From a bacterium (GTDB lineage: Bacteria; Patescibacteriota; Gracilibacteria; JAUYGZ01): DNA of 8,683 nucleotides. Position 1 is the first letter of the stretch. Each line of letters begins with the position of its first letter. The stretch lies in assembly GCA_030699855.1 (NCBI GenBank), contig JAUYKR010000146.1, positions 1 to 8,683 of the forward strand. The letters run 5' to 3'. Positions 1-7,390 of the stretch are shown piece after piece. A program made the position numbers and the translations under genes. The notes beneath the pieces are model-generated. The model was not told the origin of the DNA. It saw only the letters and a list, made by a program, of their open reading frames with translations, and made no database searches.

Positions 1-2
1 TT

Positions 3-1871
3 GATTTTCTCAAGGCCTTCAGCACTTCCTGCCGACATACCGCCATCGCGATGCTAAAGCAATCCCAGTCCGGTCATCCGGGCGGCTCTTTGTCCTGTCT
101 CGATTATCTGAGCCTGATCTACGCTTTTCTCGTCAGCCAGAGCGGCGAAAAGGTGCTGGTATCCAACGGTCATATTTCCCCCGGACTGTACTCCGTCCTG
201 GCCGAATTGGGATATATCCCAAAACAAGAGCTTATCGATACTTTTCGCCAGGTGGGTTCAATCTACGAAGGACATGTGACTCGGCACGTTCCCGGGGTTT
301 GGTACGGGACCGGCCCCTTGGGAATCGGTTTGGCAGCGGCCACCGGATTTGCTCAGGAAGCCAAGCTTCGTGGCTCGGAAGAAACAGTTTTCTGCCTGGT
401 TGGCGATGGCGAGTCCCAGGAGGGCGAGGTCTACGAGACCATGCACTATGCCAACAAGTATCAGCTCAACAACCTGATCGTGTTCATGGACTACAACCAG
501 ATTCAGCTTTCCGGTCCGCTCGATGAGATCATGCCGGTCGACTTTCCGGCCATCTTCAAGTCCGCCCACTGGCAGGTGATCGATGTCGATGGTCATGACT
601 ATCAAGCTCTGTGGACGGCGATACACCATGCCAAACAAAACCAAAACGCGCCCACGATTCTTCTCGGCCGAACCTTGATGGGGAAAGGGGTGGATTATAT
701 GGAACAGGACACCATCAACAACAGCAAAAACTGGCATGGAGAAGCCCCAAAATCGGAACAGGCTGATCTTGCCCTGGCCCAACTTCAACTGAGCGCCGAA
801 CAACAGGCTCTACTCGACCAGTTTCGGAAACAGCAGGTCAAATGGAAACCGGAACAGCCTTTTGCTTTGGAAAAGAATCCCATCCAAGTTGATATCGGCA
901 AACCCATTATCCTCGCCCCAGATGTGGTCACCGACTGCCGTTCGGCTTACGGTAATGCTCTCAAAGACCTGGCGGATCGAAATACAGCCATCATCGGTTT
1001 CACGGCCGACCTGGGTGGCTCTGTCAAAACCGATATCATGAAGAAGGCTCATCCGAATCGAGTCTTCGACTCCGGCGTGGCCGAGCAGCACATGCTCAGT
1101 TGCTCAGGCGGCTTAAGCCTGGCCGGTCTCGTTCCTTTTTGTTCCACTTTTGGCGCCTTCATGTCCAGTCGCGCCAAGGATCAAGCTCGCGTTAACGATA
1201 TCAATCGCTGCAATGTCAAAATGGTGTCTACGCACTGCGGGCTGTCCGTTGGTGAGGATGGTCCAACCCACCAGGCTATCGACGACATGGGGTCCTTTCT
1301 TGGTTTTTTCAACACCACGATTTGTGAGCCGTCCGATCCCAACCATTGCGATCACATCATTCGTCATGTGGCCAGAACTTACGGTAACTTCTACGTGCGT
1401 ATGGGACGAGCGAAGTTGCCGATTATTACCAAAGACGATGGAAGCCCCTTCTACGACGCTTCTTACGACTTTCAGCCAGGTCATTACGACCTCCTCCGCG
1501 CCGGATCTGACATAACTGTTCTCGCTGCCGGCCCCATGGTAGAAAAGGCTTTGGTGGCCCGAGAGCAGCTTAAAAAAGAATGCAGTATCGAGGTTATCGT
1601 CATGAGCAGCCTTTCCGATCCCGACCGAGATCTTATCGCGCGCTCAGCTCGCAAGACCGGAAGAGTTCTGACCCTCGAAGACCATAATCCTCATAGCGGC
1701 TATGCCACCATGGTTGCCGCTCTGCTGGCTCGGGAAAAAATTTCAGTTGCTCTTCGGCACCTGGCGGTAGAAGGCTATCAGCTTTCCGGCAAAGCGGAGG
1801 AACTCTATGTTGAAGCCGGACTTGGTTTAGAGCACGTTGTTGGAGCGATACGGTCTCTTTGCAGCAAATAA
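3..1871 (+). CDS. tkt: Transketolase, 5' end cut by window edge
   Basis: Thiamine-diphosphate enzyme of the non-oxidative pentose phosphate branch. It moves two-carbon ketol units between sugar phosphates such as xylulose-5-P and ribose-5-P. All three transketolase domains are on one chain. The N-terminal part has SGHPGGS (near base 69), GTGPLGIGLA and the diphosphate-binding GDGESQEGE (from base 402) followed by the expected N in MDYNQ. The middle pyrimidine domain has the catalytic glutamate in GVAEQHM (Glu codon 1083-1085) and GEDGPTHQ. A C-terminal transketolase domain ends in TAA. The first in-frame ATG is at 51, but codons 3-50 are open and read CRHTAIA just before the family's SGHPGG motif. 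Transketolases normally have a helix of some tens of residues there, so the real start is probably upstream of this window. The visible 622 codons suggest a short, roughly 630-residue type rather than the 660-residue E. coli type. It is the first visible gene of a pentose phosphate cluster; 61 bases separate it from the next gene. Confidence 0.93.
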   Translation, partial: DFLKAFSTSCRHTAIAMLKQSQSGHPGGSLSCLDYLSLIYAFLVSQSGEKVLVSNGHISPGLYSVLAELGYIPKQELIDTFRQVGSIYEGHVTRHVPGVWYGTGPLGIGLAAATGFAQEAKLRGSEETVFCLVGDGESQEGEVYETMHYANKYQLNNLIVFMDYNQIQLSGPLDEIMPVDFPAIFKSAHWQVIDVDGHDYQALWTAIHHAKQNQNAPTILLGRTLMGKGVDYMEQDTINNSKNWHGEAPKSEQADLALAQLQLSAEQQALLDQFRKQQVKWKPEQPFALEKNPIQVDIGKPIILAPDVVTDCRSAYGNALKDLADRNTAIIGFTADLGGSVKTDIMKKAHPNRVFDSGVAEQHMLSCSGGLSLAGLVPFCSTFGAFMSSRAKDQARVNDINRCNVKMVSTHCGLSVGEDGPTHQAIDDMGSFLGFFNTTICEPSDPNHCDHIIRHVARTYGNFYVRMGRAKLPIITKDDGSPFYDASYDFQPGHYDLLRAGSDITVLAAGPMVEKALVAREQLKKECSIEVIVMSSLSDPDRDLIARSARKTGRVLTLEDHNPHSGYATMVAALLAREKISVALRHLAVEGYQLSGKAEELYVEAGLGLEHVVGAIRSLCSK

Positions 1872-1900
1872 CCTTTTCCGACTCAAGCCACTCCTGGAGC

Positions 1901-1929
1901 TTTAGAAAAGCCGCTTTTTAAGGTATAAT
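1901..1929 (+). promoter_or_regulatory. Candidate sigma-70 promoter ahead of the LOG-gnd-zwf-pgl genes
   Basis: A perfect -10 hexamer TATAAT (1924-1929) follows a partial -35 TTTAGA (1901-1906, four of six bases) at the ideal 17-base spacing. It lies in the only sizeable gap of the + strand gene run. Predicted transcription start is near 1936, which is after the GTG at 1933. If the promoter is used, its transcript could only be translated from the ATG at 1954. It may therefore be a secondary promoter, or the upstream start may be wrong. Seen by eye only, with no score computed. Confidence 0.4.
1920..1923 (+). promoter_or_regulatory. Weak ribosome binding site for the GTG start at 1933
   Basis: AAGG sits 9 bases before the GTG at 1933. 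It is the only Shine-Dalgarno-like sequence near the start of the LOG gene. The alternative ATG at 1954 has none, so this weak site is the main reason to prefer 1933. It overlaps the promoter-like hexamers, so both cannot act on the same transcript. Confidence 0.3.
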
Positions 1930-1932
1930 GAA

Positions 1933-2634
1933 GTGAGTTATATTCTTCAATGTATGGTCGATAGCAACCACGATGGCATCCCGGACGATATCGATATTGA
2001 GCACTTTCGAGTGGCGATCTTTGGCTCGGCTCGCATCAAACAGGATGATCAGGTCTACAAAGATGTTTACCTCCTTGCTCACGCCCTGGCGGAAGAAGGA
2101 ATAGACATCGTCACCGGAGGAGGGCCTGGGCTTATGGAGGCCGCCAATCGTGGCCATAAAATCGGTCGTCCCAATGGAGCCGACGTGCGTTCTCTGGGCT
2201 TGAACATCAGGCTCCCCCATGAACAGAAAGATAACCGTTTTTTGGACATCAAAAGAGATTTTGACGTTTTCTCCGAACGCCTGGACGCCTTCATGCTTCT
2301 TTCCAACATGGTGGTGGTGGCTCCGGGAGGAATCGGGACGCTCCTGGAACTCTTCTATACCTGGCAACTGATGCAGGTTCGTCATACCTGTAAGATGCCG
2401 ATCATCCTGATGGGTGATATGTGGTGCGGACTGGTCGAGTGGATTAAAAAATATCCTCTCAAGCATGGGCTTCTGGACAAAGATGACATCGAAAATATCG
2501 CCATTGTCGATACCTGGGAGGAGGCCGAGACACTTATTATTAATGCTTATAAGCTCTTTCAGCAGGCCGGGAAAGACTTTTGCATTAACCTCAAGACGTA
2601 CGGGGAGCGAGCGCATATTGATCACATTCTCTAG
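1933..2634 (+). CDS. LOG-family (lysine-decarboxylase-like) nucleotide 5'-monophosphate phosphoribohydrolase-like protein
   Basis: Rossmann-fold protein of the LOG/TIGR00730 group. Members studied hydrolyse nucleoside 5'-monophosphates (cytokinin nucleotides, AMP and others) to a free base and ribose-5-phosphate, and are often misnamed lysine decarboxylases. Visible motifs, numbered from the GTG: FGSAR in the first strand, GGGPGLMEAANRG (62-74), and the diagnostic PGGIGTLLE (131-139). The length of 233 residues fits a single LOG domain without the flanking domains of E. coli PpnN (about 450 residues). The start is uncertain: GTG 1933 has a weak AAGG, while ATG 1954 has no ribosome site but suits the candidate promoter. 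Residues 10-21 (DSNHDGIPDDID) look like a calcium-binding loop, unusual for this family. Its position between tkt and gnd suggests a role in supplying ribose-5-phosphate, which is inference. Substrate cannot be told from sequence. Confidence 0.85.
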   Translation: MSYILQCMVDSNHDGIPDDIDIEHFRVAIFGSARIKQDDQVYKDVYLLAHALAEEGIDIVTGGGPGLMEAANRGHKIGRPNGADVRSLGLNIRLPHEQKDNRFLDIKRDFDVFSERLDAFMLLSNMVVVAPGGIGTLLELFYTWQLMQVRHTCKMPIILMGDMWCGLVEWIKKYPLKHGLLDKDDIENIAIVDTWEEAETLIINAYKLFQQAGKDFCINLKTYGERAHIDHIL

Positions 2635-2646
2635 CTTCTTTTGCCC

Positions 2647-4053
2647 ATGGCCGCGGCAAAAATCGGACTTATCGGATTGGCGGTGATGGGGGCGAACCTG
2701 GCTCGCAATATTTCCCATAAGGGACACACGACCGTTGTCTACAATCGGACCGCAGAGAAAATGGCGGAATTTATTGAGCAGTTTGGCAGCGATGCCCTGA
2801 CGGGGGAAGAAACTCTTGCGGGCTTTGTTCAACAGCTCGAAAAGCCTCGGAAGATCATTATCATGGTCAAAGCAGGAGATCCGGTCGATGAGGTTCTCGC
2901 TCAGCTTCTTCCCCTGCTAGATACCGGAGACATCATCATTGACTGCGGTAACTCCCACTATCGCGACACCATGCGGAGAGAGAAGCAGCTGAAGTCCAAG
3001 GGAATCCACATCGTCGGTTGCGGAGTTTCCGGAGGTGAAGAAGGCGCGCTCAAAGGACCGAGCCTGATGCCTGGAGGTTCAGATGAAAGCTGGAATCAGC
3101 TCAAAGCGGTCTGGGAGTCGATAGCCGCCAAGGACTTTGATGGAAAGCCTTGTGTAACCCATGTCGGTGCGGATGGAGCAGGGCATTTTGTAAAAATGGT
3201 TCACAACGGGATTGAATACGCGGATATGCAATTGATTGCCGAGGCTTATCATCTGCTCACGTACGTGACAGGCCTCAACAATGAACAGCTCGCGGAGACC
3301 TTTCACCAGTGGAACGCAGCTGATGATCTCCGCTCCTTTCTCATCGAGATTACGGCAAAGATCGTGGAGAAAAAGGATGAACTGACGGGAGGGTACTTGC
3401 TGGATGTCGTCAAAGACTCGGCTCAGCAGAAGGGCACGGGAGGCTGGACGGTGGAGGCGGCGATGGATTATACCACTCCCGTTCCCAGCATCGCGGCAGC
3501 CGTGGATGCGCGCTTGCTTTCCTCTCAAAAGAACCAGCGGGTAAGCGCCGCCAAAAAGATGGATGGGGTAAAAGTTGAAATGCCTGTCATCACGGCGCAG
3601 GAGGTAAGGGCGGCGCTCTTGTTGAGTAAAATCTGCGTTTATGCCCAGGGAATGGCGCTGATTCAGCAGGCGAGCGAGGTCAACGGATGGAACCTTAACC
3701 TGTCGGAAATCTGTCGAATCTGGCAGGGGGGGTGCATTATTCGCTCTGCGCTCCTCAAGAGCTTTTCCGAAGTATTTCTCAAAAATCCAAATATCGCCAA
3801 CCTAATGGTGGCGGAAGAGCTCCATCTGCACTTTCGAAAAAACAGATCTGTTTGGGCAGCCGTCGTCAGTAAGGGAATTCAAGCCGGAGTACCCCTTCCC
3901 GCCCTGTCCGCCTCACTGGCGTATTTTGACAGTTACTTCACGGAACGATTGCCTCAAAATCTTACCCAGGCCCAGCGGGATTTCTTCGGAGCCCATACCT
4001 ACGAACGCTTGGATCGGGAGGGGGCATTTCACAGTAACTGGAATCAGGAGTAA
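2647..4053 (+). CDS. gnd: 6-phosphogluconate dehydrogenase, NADP+-dependent, decarboxylating
   Basis: Third step of the oxidative pentose phosphate branch: 6-phosphogluconate + NADP+ gives ribulose-5-P, CO2 and NADPH. Numbered from ATG 2647, the cofactor motif GLAVMG is at 10-15. An NRT at 33-35 is typical of the NADP+-specific enzymes. Next come GVSGGEEGA, catalytic Lys183 and Glu190 in FVKMVHNGIEY, and the family signature ending in KGTGGW (Lys262). The C-terminal tail FFGAHTYERLDREG closes over the partner subunit's site in the dimer. At 468 residues it matches the E. coli enzyme. A TTG at 2641 is in frame, but the ATG at 2647 gives the usual short lead (MAAAKIGLIG). Neither start has a visible Shine-Dalgarno sequence. 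The gene begins 12 bases after the LOG gene's stop, suggesting translation coupled to that gene. All key residues are intact, so it should be active. Confidence 0.97.
   Translation: MAAAKIGLIGLAVMGANLARNISHKGHTTVVYNRTAEKMAEFIEQFGSDALTGEETLAGFVQQLEKPRKIIIMVKAGDPVDEVLAQLLPLLDTGDIIIDCGNSHYRDTMRREKQLKSKGIHIVGCGVSGGEEGALKGPSLMPGGSDESWNQLKAVWESIAAKDFDGKPCVTHVGADGAGHFVKMVHNGIEYADMQLIAEAYHLLTYVTGLNNEQLAETFHQWNAADDLRSFLIEITAKIVEKKDELTGGYLLDVVKDSAQQKGTGGWTVEAAMDYTTPVPSIAAAVDARLLSSQKNQRVSAAKKMDGVKVEMPVITAQEVRAALLLSKICVYAQGMALIQQASEVNGWNLNLSEICRIWQGGCIIRSALLKSFSEVFLKNPNIANLMVAEELHLHFRKNRSVWAAVVSKGIQAGVPLPALSASLAYFDSYFTERLPQNLTQAQRDFFGAHTYERLDREGAFHSNWNQE
4046..4050 (+). promoter_or_regulatory. Ribosome binding site for zwf
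   Basis: AGGAG lies inside the last codons of gnd, 12 bases before the zwf ATG at 4063. The spacing is longer than ideal, but it is the only purine-rich match. It supports the ATG at 4063 and coupling of zwf to gnd translation. Confidence 0.45.
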
Positions 4054-4062
4054 TATTCACGC

Positions 4063-5502
4063 ATGAATCTTTTTCGAGTTACAGATCCGTTTGTTCTCAG
4101 CATCTTTGGCGCCTCCGGAGATTTAGCCAGAATCAAGATCTTTCCGGCGCTCTATGAGCTGGCCTTGCAGAAAAGACTTCCCAAGAAGTTTTCCATCTTC
4201 GGCTACGCCAGAACAAAAAAAACCAATGAAGAATTCCGGAGGGAATTTCAGCACAGTGTCGAGCGGGCACATCCGGACGTTCAGCGGAAAATTCTTGAGC
4301 CCCTCCTTGAGAAACTCTTCTATTTTTCCGGCCAATATGACGACTCAAAGGACTTTGAGCGGTTCGCAAAGAAGGTTCTGAAGGCGACCGCACAGAAGAA
4401 GTTGCCACATATTGCCTACCTGGCGGTTCCTCCTCAACTGTTCTTTTCCATTACCGAAAATCTTGCCGGAGTCCAGGGCAAGATCTCTTCCGATTTCCGC
4501 GTCATCATCGAAAAACCCTTTGGCGACGATGAGCAGAGCGCCAGAGAGCTCTTTCATCACGTGTCGCGATTTTTCCCCGAAGACAAAGTGTACCTGCTCG
4601 ACCATTACCTGGGAAAAAATGGAGTGCTCAGCCTGCTTCCGCTTCGCTATGCCAACAGCATCCTGAATACGCTTCTGAATGGCCACTTGATTTCCAATAT
4701 TCAGGTCACGGCGGTGGAGGATCTCAGCGTTGATAATCGAATCAGCTATTTTGACCGCACCGGCATTATCAAAGACATGGTCCAGTCTCACCTGCTCCAG
4801 ATACTCGCGCTCATAACCATGGATCTGCCGGTTGAGCAGAGCTGCAGCAGCATTCACCGCGAAAAATTCTCAATTCTTTCGGCTCTCAAAATTCGTGGGT
4901 ATGAAAAAGCCTTTGCCTTGGGGCAGCACGAAAGCTATCGATTGATAAAGGGAGTGAAAAAGAGCAGTAAGACCGCAACTTTTGCCGCTCTGCGACTGTT
5001 CATTGACCGTCAGGAGTGGTACAGGGTTCCCATTTATATCCGTACCGGAAAGATGCTCCAGAAGAAGCATACCTACATCGTCATTGAATTTCGTCCGCGC
5101 AGGATCCAGAGGAACGACGAGCGGGTACAGCCCAACCGAATGATCATAGAAATGTATCCTGAGGAAAAAATTCACTTCAGATTGTATACCAACGTGGGGG
5201 GAGGCAAGGATCAGTTTCGAGACATTACCACGACCCAGTCTATCGCTTGCTACGGGGATGACTGCCTGACGGAACATGGCAGGCTACTCCTGGATGTATT
5301 CAAGGGAGATCACTGCAATTTTCTCAACTTTGAGGAAATTATTGCCACCTGGAGATTGACGGACAAAATTACAAAGTTTGCGAAGGAAAAGAAAGTCCCC
5401 GTTACCATATACAAGAAAAAATCGGAGGGTCCGGAGGAGCAACACCTTGTTCCCGCCAATGATGGCTTTGCATGGTTTGATGTCCCCTTAGAAGAAAAAT
5501 GA
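4063..5502 (+). CDS. zwf: Glucose-6-phosphate 1-dehydrogenase
   Basis: First step of the oxidative branch: glucose-6-P + NADP+ gives 6-phosphogluconolactone and NADPH. The N-terminal nucleotide motif GASGDLA is at 16-22, with Lys25 at the conserved position and an arginine in GYARTKK that fits NADP+ use. Further conserved pieces are EKPFG (150-154), the active-site DHYLGK (180-185, with His181), catalytic-base His243 in MVQSHLLQ, TFAALRLFID, and IYIRTGKMLQKK. The C-terminal LLLDVFKGD is also typical. At 479 residues it is close to the bacterial norm (about 480-510). Two deviations stand out: Asn186 follows GK where Glu or Gln is usual, and Ser242 replaces the Asn of the common QNH. The catalytic histidines and lysines remain, so I expect a working but divergent enzyme. 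The gene begins 9 bases after gnd and its TGA stop overlaps the pgl start (ATGA). Confidence 0.96.
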   Translation: MNLFRVTDPFVLSIFGASGDLARIKIFPALYELALQKRLPKKFSIFGYARTKKTNEEFRREFQHSVERAHPDVQRKILEPLLEKLFYFSGQYDDSKDFERFAKKVLKATAQKKLPHIAYLAVPPQLFFSITENLAGVQGKISSDFRVIIEKPFGDDEQSARELFHHVSRFFPEDKVYLLDHYLGKNGVLSLLPLRYANSILNTLLNGHLISNIQVTAVEDLSVDNRISYFDRTGIIKDMVQSHLLQILALITMDLPVEQSCSSIHREKFSILSALKIRGYEKAFALGQHESYRLIKGVKKSSKTATFAALRLFIDRQEWYRVPIYIRTGKMLQKKHTYIVIEFRPRRIQRNDERVQPNRMIIEMYPEEKIHFRLYTNVGGGKDQFRDITTTQSIACYGDDCLTEHGRLLLDVFKGDHCNFLNFEEIIATWRLTDKITKFAKEKKVPVTIYKKKSEGPEEQHLVPANDGFAWFDVPLEEK

Positions 5503-6179
5503 GTGACGTTTTCATTTTCAAAAACCAGTCTCAATTTCAACTGGCGGTAGTTGAGGCGATTGTCCAGCGCATCCAGGAGAAAAAACCAGGCGTCTTTCGA
5601 CTGGCCTTGAGCGGAGGCTCAACACCAGGGCTTATTTACGAACTCCTTTCTCGGCAGAATGTCGACTGGAGTCGGGTAGAACTGTACCAGGTCGATGAGC
5701 GCTATGTCTCCGGTGAAAGTGGCGACTCCAACCAAAAAATGATTGAACAGGCTCTTTTGAGCAGGTTGCCTCAGCCGCCGCTGAAATGGGTTTACTTCGA
5801 TACGTCTCTTTCTTTAGATGAGGCTCTTAAAAAGTATGAGACGCAGCTTGTTTCTCGAGAGACTCCTTTCTTTGACTTGGTCTTACTGGGAATCGGTACC
5901 GATGGGCATACGGCCTCGCTTTTTCCGGAGACGACTGAGAGGCAGTTAGGCGATAGTCTGGTTGCTCACACGACTGCCAAACATCAGTCTGTTCGCGATC
6001 GCCTTACACTTACCTACAAGGCGATAGATGGCTCACGAGAGATCTTCTTTCTCGTCTCGGGCGAGTCAAAGAAGAACATGATTTCCGAACTGCAAAGAAA
6101 CTCAGAGATGTCTGAGAGCTATCCAGCGGCCAGATTTTTCTCTCAGCAAAAGACAACCGTCTTCTTCAGCGAAGTCTAA
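5499..6179 (+). CDS. pgl: 6-phosphogluconolactonase (DevB type)
   Basis: Second step of the oxidative branch: hydrolyses 6-phosphogluconolactone, the product of Zwf, to 6-phosphogluconate, the substrate of Gnd. It belongs to the glucosamine-6-phosphate isomerase/lactonase superfamily, DevB branch. Motifs: LALSGGSTP (35-43, phosphate binding), VDERYV (65-70), and GIGTDGHTASLFP (131-143), whose His137 is the expected catalytic residue. Length of 226 residues is usual for DevB. The ATG overlaps the zwf stop by four bases (ATGA), a strong sign of translational coupling between consecutive pathway enzymes. There is no clear Shine-Dalgarno sequence of its own. The TAA stop (6177-6179) shares bases with the ispG stop on the other strand, leaving no room for a terminator downstream of the gene. 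Confidence 0.95.
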   Translation: MSDVFIFKNQSQFQLAVVEAIVQRIQEKKPGVFRLALSGGSTPGLIYELLSRQNVDWSRVELYQVDERYVSGESGDSNQKMIEQALLSRLPQPPLKWVYFDTSLSLDEALKKYETQLVSRETPFFDLVLLGIGTDGHTASLFPETTERQLGDSLVAHTTAKHQSVRDRLTLTYKAIDGSREIFFLVSGESKKNMISELQRNSEMSESYPAARFFSQQKTTVFFSEV

Positions 6180-7390
6180 GAAAAGCGTTTGCAGATATAA
6201 TCATCTAAAAGAACAATAAATTCTTCCGTGATCCGCTTGCCCTGAAGGGTTTTAAACAGGGTTTGATCTTTGTAGACGTGAGCCACCGGCTTTTCCATGT
6301 CTCCCGGCAAGCTGATGCCGATGTCGGCATGTTTTGACTCTCCCGGTCCGTTGACCACGCAGCCCATGACGGAGATGATCAGCTTTTCCACTCCGGGATA
6401 CTGCTCCTTCCAATTTTTCATCTTTTTTTCGATGTGGCGGTTCACCTCTTGGGCCAGTTTTTGATAAAATTCATTGCTGGTCCTGCCGCAGCCGGGACAG
6501 CTGGTCACCAGCGGTTTAAAGGAGCGAATGCCCATGGTTTGCAACAGCAATTTACAGGCTTCAACTTCGTCTGTCCTCGGTCGATCGGGTGTCGGTGTCA
6601 AAGATATCCGAATAGTATCGCCGATACCCTGTTGAAGCAAAATCGCCAGGGCCGCGCTGCTGGAAATCGCTCCGCGCATACCTGCGCCGGCCTCGGTGAG
6701 ACCTAGGTGCAGGGGGTAGGGTTTCCTCATCTGCTGCAATTTCTTGTGAAGGAGCTGATAGGCCTTCACCATATCCTGCACTTCAGACATTTTTACGCTC
6801 AGGATAATCCGGTTCGATGGCATACCGAGCTTCTCCGCCAACTGAGCCGAACGTATGGCGCTTTCCACCATGGCGTCGATCACCACATCCCGATCTCCTT
6901 TCGGCTGTTTCCGTTTGCCATTTTCATCCATCATCTTCGTGAACAGATCCTGATCCAGACTGCCCCAATTCACGCCGATGCGGATCGGTTTCTTGAACTG
7001 GTTTGCAACATCGACCATCAGGCCGAAGTTGTAATTGTGCTTGTCGCCGAAGCCGACATTGCCGGGATTGATGCGGTATTTGTCCAAATACTCCGCGCAG
7101 CCCTTGTACCTGGTCAAAAGGAGGTGACCGTTGTAGTGAAAGTCGCCGATCAGTGGGACGTCCTCATAGCCATCCAAAACCAATTGTTCCTTGATGTAGG
7201 GAACCGCCTGGGCCGCCTCCGGCGTATTGACGGTAATGCGAACGAGCTCCGATCCGGCCTCGATCAACTCCTCGGCCTGCTGAACCGTTCGCTTTACATC
7301 CCTGGTCGGAGTATTTATCATCGACTGAATGGCGATGGCAGAGCCACCGCCGATCACAATCTTTCCGACCTGAACCGCGATTGTTTTCAC
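6176..7390 (-). CDS. ispG: 4-hydroxy-3-methylbut-2-enyl diphosphate synthase (GcpE)
   Basis: Penultimate enzyme of the MEP isoprenoid pathway. It reductively converts methylerythritol cyclodiphosphate to HMBPP using a [4Fe-4S] cluster and electrons from flavodoxin or ferredoxin. The N-terminal TIM-barrel part has VGKIVIGGG, IQSMINT, LVRITVN, GDFHYNG, INPGNVG and GVNWGSLD. The C-terminal cluster domain has SCPGCGR (Cys298, Cys301) and MGCVVNGPGE (Cys344, Glu351), the full ligand set. At 404 residues it is longer than E. coli IspG (372). Extra residues lie between Cys301 and Cys344 and in the barrel, as in the longer proteobacterial-type enzymes. The start is GTG at 7390, with a stop codon four codons upstream in frame and a weak AGAG. 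This GTG overlaps the peroxiredoxin TGA (GTGA), so it is the last gene of the doxX-bcp-ispG operon. Its TAG overlaps the pgl stop on the opposite strand. Confidence 0.97.
   Translation of the reverse strand: MKTIAVQVGKIVIGGGSAIAIQSMINTPTRDVKRTVQQAEELIEAGSELVRITVNTPEAAQAVPYIKEQLVLDGYEDVPLIGDFHYNGHLLLTRYKGCAEYLDKYRINPGNVGFGDKHNYNFGLMVDVANQFKKPIRIGVNWGSLDQDLFTKMMDENGKRKQPKGDRDVVIDAMVESAIRSAQLAEKLGMPSNRIILSVKMSEVQDMVKAYQLLHKKLQQMRKPYPLHLGLTEAGAGMRGAISSSAALAILLQQGIGDTIRISLTPTPDRPRTDEVEACKLLLQTMGIRSFKPLVTSCPGCGRTSNEFYQKLAQEVNRHIEKKMKNWKEQYPGVEKLIISVMGCVVNGPGESKHADIGISLPGDMEKPVAHVYKDQTLFKTLQGKRITEEFIVLLDDYICKRFS

Noticed and set aside
1..50. ATG at 51 as the true start of transketolase
   Set aside because: The frame is open to the left edge, and starting at 51 would leave only seven residues before the SGHPGG motif, shorter than known transketolases.
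1899..1919. Hairpin GCTTT-AGA-AAAGC followed by TTTTT after tkt, as a terminator
   Set aside because: The stem is only five pairs and AT-rich, with a three-base loop and three bases before the T run. It is too weak to call, and it overlaps the candidate -35 box.
1918..2832. 304-codon open frame on the - strand across the LOG gene and the start of gnd
   Set aside because: It lies antisense to two clear family members, spans their junction and shows no recognisable motif. It is a codon-bias shadow.
6150..6163. Hairpin AAGAC-AACC-GTCTT near the pgl/ispG junction as a terminator for ispG
   Set aside because: The stem is five pairs inside pgl coding sequence, and the T run on the - strand is only four bases and partly inside the stem. 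It could be chance.
3..6179. The pentose phosphate gene run as a novel system
   Set aside because: Each enzyme is a standard family member and clustering of zwf, pgl and gnd is common in bacteria. Only the LOG insertion and the junction details are unusual.
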